Source of the DNA: an uncultured Nitrosomonadales bacterium
GTDB taxonomy: Bacteria; Pseudomonadota; Gammaproteobacteria; Burkholderiales; Methylophilaceae
Direction of reading: 5' to 3'
Length of the DNA: 64,000 nt
Assembly (NCBI GenBank): GCA_913048465.1
Contig: CAJWVO010000003.1
Span: 1-64,000, forward strand
Every line of letters starts with the position of its first letter. Within the stretch, counting starts at the first letter, position 1. A model generated the notes under the pieces. The model was not told the origin of the DNA, did not search any database, and worked only from the letters and a program-made list of their open reading frames with translations. Below, piece by piece: positions 52,897 to 62,640 of the stretch. A program made the position numbers and the translations under genes.

Positions 52897-52973
52897 TGGC
52901 GCGCCCGAAGAGATTCGAACTCCTGACCCCTTGGTTCGTAGCCAAGTACTCTATCCAGCTGAGCTACGGGCGC
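52897..52973 (-). tRNA. tRNA-Arg (anticodon ACG)
   Basis: Same sequence as the neighbour except two nt; anticodon loop CTACGAA. Confidence 0.94.
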
Positions 52974-53009
52974 GTCACCGCTATTATATCCCTAATTTAG
53001 TTGTTTTAA

Positions 53010-54101
53010 CTAGTTGCTTGAGACGGGGAGTGTCAAAATAGGTCCAGCCTTTTCAATCTGTCCTGATTGCAGGGCTGCAATTTGATTGAGGAGCATAAGG
53101 GTGTATTTACTTTGCATATCATTGTCTTTGATATAAAACCAATTTCCTCGGTATTCAACAGCGATAGTTGCCTGTTCAGGTGGTTTTTTTGAGGTATGAA
53201 CAGTAAACAAATTATCCATAACAACTTGCCAGTCAAAATCATCTCCATTTTCATTCTTAGTGACTGTTACTCGACCTTCCTTAATATCATCAGCTGGAAT
53301 TGAAACTCCGTGCGACAAGAAAAATAAAATACCTGCTAGAGATCTAGATTCGATTTGAATGTTGTCATTCGATGAAGCGTCAAAATAATTTGGGGTGATG
53401 GGAATGATATTATTTTTTTTATTTATCTTAAGATCAGATAAAAACTTTCCTACATCAGCATCGCCGATGTAATCTTTTTTAATTAACAATGCTAAATCAC
53501 CAGGATTTCCATCAAGCTGATAACCTAAAGTAATCTTCGATGTTTTTTGTAACAATCTAAAATCTTTAGCAATTTGGTTAAATGCAGCATAATCTGGAGA
53601 ATTTGTTGGTGTTGGCCCTGAAGCTTCGGAAGCATTGTCAATGTGATTAATTTTGTTGACAGTAAGTCGAAGAATTCTTTCCAGACTCCATCCAGATCGT
53701 GCTAAAAGCAGAATAACTTGATGATCGATTGGGGTAAGTACATTTTTTACAAAGTCTGCACCAGACAAAGGTGAATAAGAAATGGTTGGTTTTTCAATGT
53801 ATTCTGTATTGCCACGAATACCAATATTATTTTTTCCAACTGCATCACTCTCAAAAATAGAGCCATCTAAACCAAAACCTTCTTTCCAATTAAATGAAGT
53901 GGACACGCTATTCACTTTTAAAAAAGCTGGATTGTCCGCATATCTTAATCGAACAAGATTCAATAAGGTTTCTTCATCGTCAGTTTGTGCAAGCACTTTG
54001 TTGTAGTCATTTCTTCCTGCTTTCATAAAGTCTGGACCAAATTGACTACAGCTTGACAAAAGTATGCATGAGATAAGAAAGCATATTATTTTTCGAATCA
54101 T
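53010..54101 (-). CDS. Uncharacterised lipoprotein, 363 aa
   Basis: Lipobox LLSSCS; NDYNKVLAQTDDEETLLNLVRLRYADNPAFLKVNSVS; no recognised catalytic motif. Confidence 0.8.
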   Translation of the reverse strand: MIRKIICFLISCILLSSCSQFGPDFMKAGRNDYNKVLAQTDDEETLLNLVRLRYADNPAFLKVNSVSTSFNWKEGFGLDGSIFESDAVGKNNIGIRGNTEYIEKPTISYSPLSGADFVKNVLTPIDHQVILLLARSGWSLERILRLTVNKINHIDNASEASGPTPTNSPDYAAFNQIAKDFRLLQKTSKITLGYQLDGNPGDLALLIKKDYIGDADVGKFLSDLKINKKNNIIPITPNYFDASSNDNIQIESRSLAGILFFLSHGVSIPADDIKEGRVTVTKNENGDDFDWQVVMDNLFTVHTSKKPPEQATIAVEYRGNWFYIKDNDMQSKYTLMLLNQIAALQSGQIEKAGPILTLPVSSN

Positions 54102-54610
54102 TAAAATTTACCTGTAAAATCCCATTTACCTAAATTGACCCCATTCATTCTAAGAATATTGTATGTGGTAGTCACATGAAAAAAGAAATGGGGAATAATC
54201 CATCTTTTTAAATAATCTTCACCATTTTTGAAAGTAAATTTTTTATCTCGAATAGAAAATTCGATGTATTTATTTTCAGACCCTACCATCTGAGCAGGTT
54301 TAATTTTTTTTAAAAAGCTAATTGTTTTAGTGATGCGGCTTTGAAGCTGTTTTATTGTTTTTTCATTATCTGAGTAGCTGGGTGCATTTTTTCCTGCCAA
54401 TCTTCCAATACCTTTTCTTACCATATCTGTGCCAATTTGAATTTGTCGAGATAATGGATACATGTCAGCAATTAATCGACTGTTAACATATATTGTTGAG
54501 TCAATTTTTCTTTTGTCTGCAAATCGTTGGGCTTTATTGAGAATTTTAGATAGATTTTCTAGCATATTGATTATCATGGGCACTGATAATTCATACATTG
54601 GAACTTGCAT
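54101..54610 (-). CDS. DUF1993 family protein
   Basis: MYELSVPMIINMLENLSKILNKAQRFADKRKID...FFFHVTTTYNILRMNGVNLGKWDFTG. Confidence 0.82.
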   Translation of the reverse strand: MQVPMYELSVPMIINMLENLSKILNKAQRFADKRKIDSTIYVNSRLIADMYPLSRQIQIGTDMVRKGIGRLAGKNAPSYSDNEKTIKQLQSRITKTISFLKKIKPAQMVGSENKYIEFSIRDKKFTFKNGEDYLKRWIIPHFFFHVTTTYNILRMNGVNLGKWDFTGKF

Positions 54611-54625
54611 AACTTTCCTTAAAAG

Positions 54626-54719
54626 TGGCGGAGAGCGAGGGATTCGAACCCTCGATACAGGCTTAAACCCGTATGCTTCCTTAGCAGGGAAGTGCCTTCG
54701 ACCACTCGGCCAGCTCTCC
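54626..54719 (-). tRNA. tRNA-Ser (anticodon GCU)
   Basis: Reverse complement ggagagctggccgagtggtcgaaggcacttccctgctaaggaagcatacgggtttaagcctgtatcgagggttcgaatccctcgctctccgcca; long variable arm, loop CTGCTAA. Confidence 0.95.
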
Positions 54720-54763
54720 TTGTTCTAAAAGGATATTTTAAATGAAAATCTTCAACTTCCCAA

Positions 54764-55984
54764 TTATTGATCTAAATTAAATGCTTTATGGAGAGACTGA
54801 ACTGCCATATCTAAGAGATTTTCGTCGATAAGAATAGATATCTTTATTTCGCTAGTTGAAATAGTGCTGATATTAATCCCCTCTTCAGAAAGTGTTCTAA
54901 ACATTTTGCTAGCTACTCCAACATGGGATTTCATGCCGACACCAACTAGAGAGAGTTTTGCAATGTTAGGATCTCCAATAATTTGTTTTGCCTTTAAATG
55001 ACTTTTCATCCCTTCAACAATTTCTAAAGTTTTATCTAACTCATTCTTATTAACAGTAAATGTAAAATCATTTTCACCGTCATGGCCAATATTTTGAATA
55101 ATCATGTCAACATCAATATTTTGCTCAGCAATTGGGCCTAGGATTTGATAGGCCAGCCCAGGGGTATCGGGTATTCCTTGAACAGTAACTTTGGCTTCAT
55201 CTCGATTGAAGGCAATTCCTGAAATAATTGGATCTTCCATTTTGTGATCTTCCTCATAAGTAATTATTGTCCCATCACCATTTTTTTCAAAACTTGATAA
55301 AACTCTTAATTTAACTTTGTATTTTCCAGCAAACTCAACAGAACGAATTTGTAAGACCTTTGAGCCTAAGCTGGCTAATTCTAACATTTCTTCAAAGGTG
55401 ATGGATTTGAGCTTTCTTGCGGTTGAAACAACCCTAGGATCTGTTGTATATATTCCATTAACATCAGTATATATTTGACACTCATCCGCCTTGAGAGCAG
55501 CAGCAATCGCAACTGCAGTAGTGTCTGATCCACCTCTTCCTAACGTGGTGATATTTCCATTTTCGTCAGCGCCTTGAAAACCAGCAATGACTAATACATA
55601 TCCATCTGCTAAATCTTTTTGAATATTTTCGGTTCCAATATTAATGATTCTTGCCTTGGAGTGTGCATCGTCAGTCAGAATTTTCACTTGCGACCCTGTG
55701 TAACTTTTAGATTTGATTCCTCTTTCCTGAATTGCTAGCGCAGTGAGACCGATAGTCACTTGCTCACCTGTTGAGACTATAACGTCAGATTCTCTGGGAC
55801 TTGGTTTTTTACTAACATCTTTAATTAATTGTAAGAGCTTATTTGTTTCACCTGACATTGCAGACACGACAACGACTACTTGATGACCATCATCAACAAG
55901 TCTTTTTACGCGGTCAGCGACCGCATTTATTCTTTCAGGATTGGCAACTGAAGTACCACCGTATTTTTGTACAATCAAGCTCAT
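54764..55984 (-). CDS. lysC: Aspartate kinase
   Basis: LIVQKYGGTSVANPERI, TLGRGGSDTTAVAIAAAL, tandem ACT domains. Confidence 0.97.
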   Translation of the reverse strand: MSLIVQKYGGTSVANPERINAVADRVKRLVDDGHQVVVVVSAMSGETNKLLQLIKDVSKKPSPRESDVIVSTGEQVTIGLTALAIQERGIKSKSYTGSQVKILTDDAHSKARIINIGTENIQKDLADGYVLVIAGFQGADENGNITTLGRGGSDTTAVAIAAALKADECQIYTDVNGIYTTDPRVVSTARKLKSITFEEMLELASLGSKVLQIRSVEFAGKYKVKLRVLSSFEKNGDGTIITYEEDHKMEDPIISGIAFNRDEAKVTVQGIPDTPGLAYQILGPIAEQNIDVDMIIQNIGHDGENDFTFTVNKNELDKTLEIVEGMKSHLKAKQIIGDPNIAKLSLVGVGMKSHVGVASKMFRTLSEEGINISTISTSEIKISILIDENLLDMAVQSLHKAFNLDQ

Positions 55985-58599
55985 GAATTTAATAGTTTTT
56001 TAATCTTAATTAAGGCTTCTGGTAGATCATTGATGTTTTGACCCCCAGCCATTGCCATATCTGGCTTGCCACCACCATTACCACCAACCATATTTGCAAG
56101 TTGGCCGGCTATTTTACCAGCATGGAATTGATTTGTGATATCTTTTGTTACGCCGACAGCGATATTAATCTTACCTTGATTGATTGTTGCTAAGATGATG
56201 ATACCGGATCCAATATTATTTTTTAGGTCATCTATCAAAGCTCTCAGTTGAGGTATCTCCATATTATCAATACTTGTTGAAAGAACTTTTGTTCCATCAA
56301 TCACTTCAATTTGATCTAAAAGATCATTCTTTGAAGCATTGGTAATCTTTTGTTTTAATTGGGCAATGGTTTTTTCTTGAGTTTTAACTTGATCAATCAC
56401 CAGCTTTATTTTTTCAGCTACATCATCTTTTGTAGTTTTTAATTCTTTAGCAGTTGTATTCAACAGCTGATTTTGTTTATCAATAATTTGAATTAAACTC
56501 ATCCCTGTGGTCGCTTCAATTCTTCTGACACCTGATGATATTCCGCTTTCATTTAAAATCTTAAAGAGTCCAATATCTCCAGTTGCATTAACGTGAGTGC
56601 CTCCACAAAGCTCCTTACTATTCCCAATTGTTAAAACACGTACCTCATCATCATACTTTTCTCCAAAAAGCATCATAGCCCCACTTTTTTTTGCTTTATC
56701 TATAGCCATTACTTCTGCAGAGGTTGGATTATTTTGAAGAATTTCATTGTTTACAATTTGTTCAACTTGTTGAATTTCTGTTTCGCTGAGAGCATTAGAA
56801 TGTGAAAAATCAAAACGTGTTCTTAACTCATTCACAAGAGACCCTTTTTGTTCAACATGATCGCCCAATACAGTTTTTAATGCCTTGTGAAGCAAATGGG
56901 TGGCCGAGTGATTTCTTTTGATTGAATCTCTTCTAACATGATCTACCTGGCATAAAACAGGATCTTTTTTCTTTAATCGTCCACGAATCAATTCACCGAT
57001 ATGAAGAATTACTCCATTGGGCAGTTTCTGGGTGTCATGAACAATAAACTCAGCTTGATCATTAAAAATCTTTCCAGTATCGCCTACTTGACCTCCAGAT
57101 TCAGCATAAAATGGAGATTCTTTCACTACTAAATTACATGCGTTATTTGCCGATACTTCAACTGCAGGTTCATTGTTGAAAATAATTGATTCAATTGTAG
57201 AGAATTCCTCATTATGCGTGTACGCCAAAAACTTTGTTGGATCAGTATCAATGACGGTCGAGTCTTTTGCTTTAAATTGGGAGGCATTTTTGGCTTTATT
57301 TTTTTGTTCAGCCATATCTTGATCAAAACCTGCCTGATCAATAGTAATGTCATGTTCTCGACAAATGTCAGCTGTTAAATCTATTGGAAATCCAAATGTG
57401 TCATGTAGTTTAAAAGCTACTGAGCCATTTAAAGTTGATTTATTCTTTTTGGTGAGGTTTATTTCTTGCTCGAGGATACTCATACCGTTAGCAATGGTTT
57501 CAAAAAACTTGTCCTCTTCTTGAAGTGTCGTTTTTTCAATTTTCTTTATATTGGTTAAGAGCTCGGGATAGGCTTCTTGCATGTTATTAGCAAGACTATT
57601 CAGTATGGGCATTAAAAAAGATCCTGTTGCACCCAGCTTATAACCATGACGAATTGCACGTCTTAGTATTCTTCTTAAGACATAACCTCTTCCATCATTG
57701 GAAGGTTGCACGCCATCATTAATTAGAAATGCAATGGACCTGATGTGATCGGCAATGACCTTTAAAGATGAATGAGATAAATCCTTGCATTTTAGAGTTT
57801 GGGCGGTGTCTTGAATTAAATTTTGAAACAAATCAATGTCATAATTCGAATGAACAGACTGCAAAACAGCTGATATTCTTTCAAGACCCATTCCAGTATC
57901 GACGGAAGGTTTTGGTAATGCTTCCATTTCGCCATTCTCATTCCTATTGAATTGCATAAACACTAAGTTCCAAATTTCAATAAAACGATCACCATCTTCA
58001 TCTTTACTTCCAGGAGGGCCTCCTGGAATATCTGCACCATGATCATAAAAAATTTCACTGCATGGACCACATGGCCCAGTATCACCCATCATCCAGAAAT
58101 TATCAGAAATGTACTTTTCAGATTTGTCTGAAATCTTAATAATTTTTTCAGCTGGAAGCTTTATTACGTTTTTCCATATGTCATATGCCTCTAAATCTTC
58201 ATGGTAAACGGTGACTAATAGTTTTTCCGAAGGTATTTGTAATCTTTCAGTTAGTAATTCCCATGCGTACTGAATCGCCTCCAATTTAAAGTAATCTCCA
58301 AAGCTAAAGTTACCAAGCATTTCGAAAAACGTATGATGTCTTGCTGTATAACCGACATTTTCCAAATCATTATGCTTACCTCCTGCTCGGACACATTTTT
58401 GACTGGATGTTGCGGTTGTGTATTTTGGTTTTTTATAACCAAGGAAAAAATCTTTGAATTGGTTCATACCAGCATTGGCAAACAGTAAAGTTGGATCATC
58501 GCCAGGAACTAAGCTGCTCGAAGAAACAACAGTATGTCCTTTTTCCTTAAAAAAATTAAGGAATATTTCTCGTATTTGGTTACTGGTTAATGATTTCAT
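55981..58599 (-). CDS. alaS: Alanyl-tRNA synthetase
   Basis: FANAGMNQFKDFFLG, RHHTFFEMLGNFSFGDYFK, HSATHLLHKAL, ELCGGTHVNATGDIG. Confidence 0.98.
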   Translation of the reverse strand: MKSLTSNQIREIFLNFFKEKGHTVVSSSSLVPGDDPTLLFANAGMNQFKDFFLGYKKPKYTTATSSQKCVRAGGKHNDLENVGYTARHHTFFEMLGNFSFGDYFKLEAIQYAWELLTERLQIPSEKLLVTVYHEDLEAYDIWKNVIKLPAEKIIKISDKSEKYISDNFWMMGDTGPCGPCSEIFYDHGADIPGGPPGSKDEDGDRFIEIWNLVFMQFNRNENGEMEALPKPSVDTGMGLERISAVLQSVHSNYDIDLFQNLIQDTAQTLKCKDLSHSSLKVIADHIRSIAFLINDGVQPSNDGRGYVLRRILRRAIRHGYKLGATGSFLMPILNSLANNMQEAYPELLTNIKKIEKTTLQEEDKFFETIANGMSILEQEINLTKKNKSTLNGSVAFKLHDTFGFPIDLTADICREHDITIDQAGFDQDMAEQKNKAKNASQFKAKDSTVIDTDPTKFLAYTHNEEFSTIESIIFNNEPAVEVSANNACNLVVKESPFYAESGGQVGDTGKIFNDQAEFIVHDTQKLPNGVILHIGELIRGRLKKKDPVLCQVDHVRRDSIKRNHSATHLLHKALKTVLGDHVEQKGSLVNELRTRFDFSHSNALSETEIQQVEQIVNNEILQNNPTSAEVMAIDKAKKSGAMMLFGEKYDDEVRVLTIGNSKELCGGTHVNATGDIGLFKILNESGISSGVRRIEATTGMSLIQIIDKQNQLLNTTAKELKTTKDDVAEKIKLVIDQVKTQEKTIAQLKQKITNASKNDLLDQIEVIDGTKVLSTSIDNMEIPQLRALIDDLKNNIGSGIIILATINQGKINIAVGVTKDITNQFHAGKIAGQLANMVGGNGGGKPDMAMAGGQNINDLPEALIKIKKLLNS

Positions 58600-59048
58600 T
58601 TAATAATTTTTTTTATAGTATCGAAACTAAAACCTCTATTTTGCATAAATTTTATTTGTTTATTTTTTTCATTTAAATCTGTTGGTAGAGATGAATATTT
58701 TTTCTCCCAAACTATTTTTGCAGACTCGTATTCCTCGCCTCTTAACACCTCAATAAATTCTTCAATCAAAAAATCATCAATTTCTTTTTGTTTCAACTCA
58801 TAACTAATTTTTTGAAGACCAAACTTTCTTTTTTTCGAGTTAACGTATGATTCACAAAATCGATAATCTGATTGCAGACCTTTTAGTTTGAGTTCTTCGA
58901 CTATTTGATAACAACTATCTAAATTCAAATCTAATTCATCAGCAGCGAAGGGTTTAATTTTATTTACCAATTCGATAAAGCCATATTCTCTTTTAGCAAG
59001 ATAGTAAAGAGCTCTGTTTTTTAATCTTTTGAGAGGATCATCAGCTTG
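58596..59048 (-). CDS. recX: Regulatory protein RecX (track start 59090)
   Basis: [54 protein letters not shown]; follows recA. Confidence 0.88.
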   Translation of the reverse strand, partial: QADDPLKRLKNRALYYLAKREYGFIELVNKIKPFAADELDLNLDSCYQIVEELKLKGLQSDYRFCESYVNSKKRKFGLQKISYELKQKEIDDFLIEEFIEVLRGEEYESAKIVWEKKYSSLPTDLNEKNKQIKFMQNRGFSFDTIKKIIK

Positions 59049-60093
59049 CATCTTCATCAACTGCATCTTCATCAGTTTGATTCTCGACAATCATTTTTGA
59101 GTTTGCAAGATTAGCGTTCGCTCTGATTTGGTCTTCAAGGTTCTTAGAGATTTCAGGATTTTGTTTTAAATACTCTCGAACATTATCTTTACCTTGGCCA
59201 ATTTTTTCACCATTATAGCTGTACCAAGCCCCAGCTTTTTCGATCAATTTCAATTGAACACCTTGCTCAATAATTTCTCCTTCTAAAGAAATTCCCTCGC
59301 CGTACATTACATCGAATTCTGCTTGACGGAAAGGAGGTGCAACTTTATTCTTAACTACTTTTACTCGTGTTTCGGCACCAATGACTTCATCACCTTTTTT
59401 GATTGCGCCAATTCTACGGATATCAAGCCTTACAGATGAGTAAAACTTTAGTGCATTACCACCTGTAGTAGTTTCAGGATTTCCAAACATAACCCCGATC
59501 TTCATTCGGATTTGGTTAATAAAAATTACAAGGGTATTGGTTTTCTTAATATTTCCAGTGAGCTTTCTTAAAGCTTGTGACATCAATCTAGCTTGTAAAC
59601 CCATATGAGAATCACCCATATCACCTTCAATTTCAGCCCGTGGGGTCAGGGCTGCAACCGAATCCACCACGACCACATCAACCGAACCACTTCTGACAAG
59701 CATGTCTGTAATTTCCAGTGCTTGTTCACCAGTATCAGGCTGTGAAATAAGAAGGTCGGTCAAATTAACACCTAGTTTGGCAGCATACTGTGTATCGAGC
59801 GCATGTTCCGCATCTATAAAGGCTGCTGTTCCGCCTGCTTTTTGAGCAGCTGCAATTACAGATAGTGTTAGGGATGTTTTCCCGGATGATTCAGGCCCAT
59901 AAATTTCAACAACTCTCCCTTTTGGAAGACCTCCGATACCGAGGGCTATATCTAAACCTAAAGAGCCTGTAGAAATTGCCTCAATGGACTCATCTATTTC
60001 TGTGCCATCCATCTTCATTACAGAGCCTTTGCCATATTGTTTTTCAATTTGGGCCATCGCGGCTTCTAGCGCTTTTTGTTTATTTTCATCCAT
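59041..60093 (-). CDS. recA: Recombinase RecA
   Basis: [66 protein letters not shown]. Confidence 0.99.
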   Translation of the reverse strand: MDENKQKALEAAMAQIEKQYGKGSVMKMDGTEIDESIEAISTGSLGLDIALGIGGLPKGRVVEIYGPESSGKTSLTLSVIAAAQKAGGTAAFIDAEHALDTQYAAKLGVNLTDLLISQPDTGEQALEITDMLVRSGSVDVVVVDSVAALTPRAEIEGDMGDSHMGLQARLMSQALRKLTGNIKKTNTLVIFINQIRMKIGVMFGNPETTTGGNALKFYSSVRLDIRRIGAIKKGDEVIGAETRVKVVKNKVAPPFRQAEFDVMYGEGISLEGEIIEQGVQLKLIEKAGAWYSYNGEKIGQGKDNVREYLKQNPEISKNLEDQIRANANLANSKMIVENQTDEDAVDEDAS

Positions 60094-60137
60094 TATTTTT
60101 ATACCCTAAGATTTAATTTAATTGACTTGTAATTATT

Positions 60138-60626
60138 TCATATTTGGTCACTAAAAGTAAGTTTATCAAGCTCTTCAATAATAAAACTTACCGTCTGTTC
60201 TCTGATAGAAGACCTTTCTCCTGATAGCTCTAATTTATAGTCTTTTAATACAGTTTCCTTAAAAGCAAAACACACATGAACAGTGCCAACCGGCTTTTCT
60301 GCTGACCCCCCATTAGGTCCAGCAATCCCTGTGATTGAAATAGAAAAAATAGCTCTTGAATTTTTTTGTACTCCAATGGCCATTTCTTGCGCTACCTCTC
60401 GACTGACAGCACCAAATTCTTCTATTGCTTCTTTATTAACACCCAACATTCTTACCTTAGACTCATTGCTGTATGTTATGAATCCACAATCAAACCATGT
60501 AGAGCTTCCTGATTCATCAGTAATTTTCTTTGCAAATAAACCACCAGTACAGGATTCAGCCACACCGAGAAGAAAATTTTGATCAATAAATTTTTTAGAA
60601 ATATTTTGAAGTTTATTAGATGACAT
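60138..60626 (-). CDS. pncC: CinA C-terminal domain / nicotinamide-nucleotide amidase
   Basis: LGVAESCTGGLFAKKITDESGSSTWFDCGFITYSNESKVRMLGV, GIAGPNGGSAEKPVGTVHV. Confidence 0.93.
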   Translation of the reverse strand: MSSNKLQNISKKFIDQNFLLGVAESCTGGLFAKKITDESGSSTWFDCGFITYSNESKVRMLGVNKEAIEEFGAVSREVAQEMAIGVQKNSRAIFSISITGIAGPNGGSAEKPVGTVHVCFAFKETVLKDYKLELSGERSSIREQTVSFIIEELDKLTFSDQI

Positions 60627-61086
60627 AAGAAGAGACCATTTGTGTCATTATTAGGGCAAAAATAGCTGCGCCAAAGTCATCTGCAATCACCCCGGTTGCC
60701 CCTGGTAATTCCTCAAGCTTATTTATCGGCCAAGGTTTTAAAATATCAAAAAAACGAAAAAGAATGAAACTGATTAGATAAAGTAAATAATTATTTGGCA
60801 GAAGAATAAGCACAATTAAATAGGCAATAATTTCGTCGATTACTACACATGAGGGATCTTTGATTTTTAAAGACTGAAGTGTTTTCTTTACACTCACATA
60901 GCTAATCAGAAGAAGTATGAAAAATATAAATAACTGGGACTGCAAATTGAGTTTATAAAGAAATAAAAAGTAAATGAAAGTGACTAAGGTCCCAAAGGTT
61001 CCTGTTCCTTTTTTTATCAAACCGGTACCAAAACCTAGTGCAATAAAATGCCAAATATTACTAAATAAAAATTTTAAGTTAACCAA
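60616..61086 (-). CDS. pgpA: Phosphatidylglycerophosphatase A
   Basis: ALGFGTGLIKKGTGTFGTL, CVVIDEIIAYLIVL, FRFFDILKPWPINKLEELPGATGVIADDFGAAI. Confidence 0.93.
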   Translation of the reverse strand: MVNLKFLFSNIWHFIALGFGTGLIKKGTGTFGTLVTFIYFLFLYKLNLQSQLFIFFILLLISYVSVKKTLQSLKIKDPSCVVIDEIIAYLIVLILLPNNYLLYLISFILFRFFDILKPWPINKLEELPGATGVIADDFGAAIFALIMTQMVSSYVI

Positions 61087-62029
61087 AGTGAGTATATCCT
61101 TCCTTACTTAATTTTATTTTTTTACCATGAAGTGAATATTCAATTTTTTTATCCTTAGTTATCTTTCCAATCATGGCACCTTTAAGGCAGTATTTCTTTA
61201 GTAAATTTTGAATTTTGTTATGATATTTATGTGAGGCAGTCATTAAAATTTGGTAATCCTCACCACCGCATATTGCTAGTTCATATTGATTATTTTCCAT
61301 AAACCATTTATGCATAGGAATTTCGTTAATTTCTATTTTGGCTCCAACGGAACTGCTCTTCAGTATATGTTTAAGATCTCCAACCAAACCATCAGATAAA
61401 TCAATAGCTGAATTAATCATTGATTTCGTTTCTTGAATGAATTCTAAGGGGGGTTGTGGTTTGAGGAATTCTTCTTGGGATCTTTTTTTTAAGCAGTTTG
61501 AAATAGATTTTTTGTACTTAGGCAACAGGGAATGTTGATTAAAATGTAATGCAGCGTAACCAACCTCATTAGTCACCCAAATTTCATCCTCTGGAATTGC
61601 CCCACTTCTTTTTAAAACATTCTTGGAGGATACATTACCCATAATAGCAATTGAAATTGATGTGGATCCTTTATTCGTATCACCACCAATGATTTCAATA
61701 TTATATTTTTTAGCACAAGCCTTAATTCCTTTGGTGAATTTTCCAATCCAATTTACATCAAGATTTTTTAGGGAAATTGAAAGGAGGGCATAGCGAGGTT
61801 GACCGCCCATTGAGACTATGTCCGAGACATTTACAGCAAGTGACTTCCACCCCAAATAATATGGATCCGAATCTTCAGTAAAATGATGACCAATATTTAA
61901 AGTATCCATAGATATGGCCATAAATTCATTTTTATTTATTGGGATGAGGGCGGCATCGTCACCAATACCTAATACCGCATGTTTGCTTGTGAAATTAAAA
62001 TATTTTTTTATTAAATCAAATTCATTCAT
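61079..62029 (-). CDS. thiL: Thiamine-monophosphate kinase
   Basis: AVLGIGDDAALIPI, SVNVSDIVSMGGQPRYALLSISL-type motif, GGDTNKG, AIDLSDGLVGDLKHI. Confidence 0.93.
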   Translation of the reverse strand: MNEFDLIKKYFNFTSKHAVLGIGDDAALIPINKNEFMAISMDTLNIGHHFTEDSDPYYLGWKSLAVNVSDIVSMGGQPRYALLSISLKNLDVNWIGKFTKGIKACAKKYNIEIIGGDTNKGSTSISIAIMGNVSSKNVLKRSGAIPEDEIWVTNEVGYAALHFNQHSLLPKYKKSISNCLKKRSQEEFLKPQPPLEFIQETKSMINSAIDLSDGLVGDLKHILKSSSVGAKIEINEIPMHKWFMENNQYELAICGGEDYQILMTASHKYHNKIQNLLKKYCLKGAMIGKITKDKKIEYSLHGKKIKLSKEGYTHFG

Positions 62030-62598
62030 TTTTTTGGCCTAAAAGCCTTAACAATATCGTCATTTGTTTTAATGACTGGGCCTCCAATGAGCTCTATGCA
62101 GTATGGTACAGCAGCAAATATTCCTGGAACAGTTATTTCATTATTTTTATTTTTTAAACCTTCAAGAGTCTCTTTGATTGCTTTTGGTTGTCCAGGGAGA
62201 TTGATAATAAGAGCCTTATTTCTTATCACAGCAATTTGCCTGGACAGGATAGCAGTTGGCACAAAATTAAGACTAATTTGTCTCATTTGCTCGCCGAATC
62301 CTGGCATAATTTTATCTGCAACAGCATCGGTAGCATCCGGCGTCACGTCTCTTTTACTAGGGCCAGTTCCTCCAGTGGTGAGGATTAAATGACATTGGTC
62401 AATGTCTGCTAAATCAATTAATGTTGACTTGATGAGCTCAAATTCATCTGGGATTAGTTTTTCTACAAAAATAATTTCATCAATAATCACCTGTTGGCAC
62501 CATTCTTTCAAGTGAGGTAGACCCAGATCCTCATACTCACCTTTTGTTGCGCGATCACTAATTGAAACTAAACCAATCTTAATGAATTTTTTTCCCAT
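62026..62598 (-). CDS. mogA: Molybdopterin adenylyltransferase
   Basis: IGLVSISDRATKGEYEDLGLPHL, ILTTGGTGPSKRDVTPDAT, INLPGQPKAIKE. Confidence 0.9.
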   Translation of the reverse strand: MGKKFIKIGLVSISDRATKGEYEDLGLPHLKEWCQQVIIDEIIFVEKLIPDEFELIKSTLIDLADIDQCHLILTTGGTGPSKRDVTPDATDAVADKIMPGFGEQMRQISLNFVPTAILSRQIAVIRNKALIINLPGQPKAIKETLEGLKNKNNEITVPGIFAAVPYCIELIGGPVIKTNDDIVKAFRPKK

Positions 62599-62640
62599 AT
62601 ATAAGTCAGATCTCCTGTGATTAATTTTAAAGAAGACACC

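Noticed and set aside
52754-53041. ORF encoding GAPEEIRTPDHLVRSQVLYPAELRA... twice
   Set aside because: This is the antisense translation of the two tRNA-Arg genes, a well-known spurious annotation; the internal repeat is the tRNA duplication.
54462-54728. ORF ending GGERGIRTLDTGLNPYASLAGKCLRPLGQLSLF
   Set aside because: Antisense read-through of the tRNA-Ser gene and of the DUF1993 gene.
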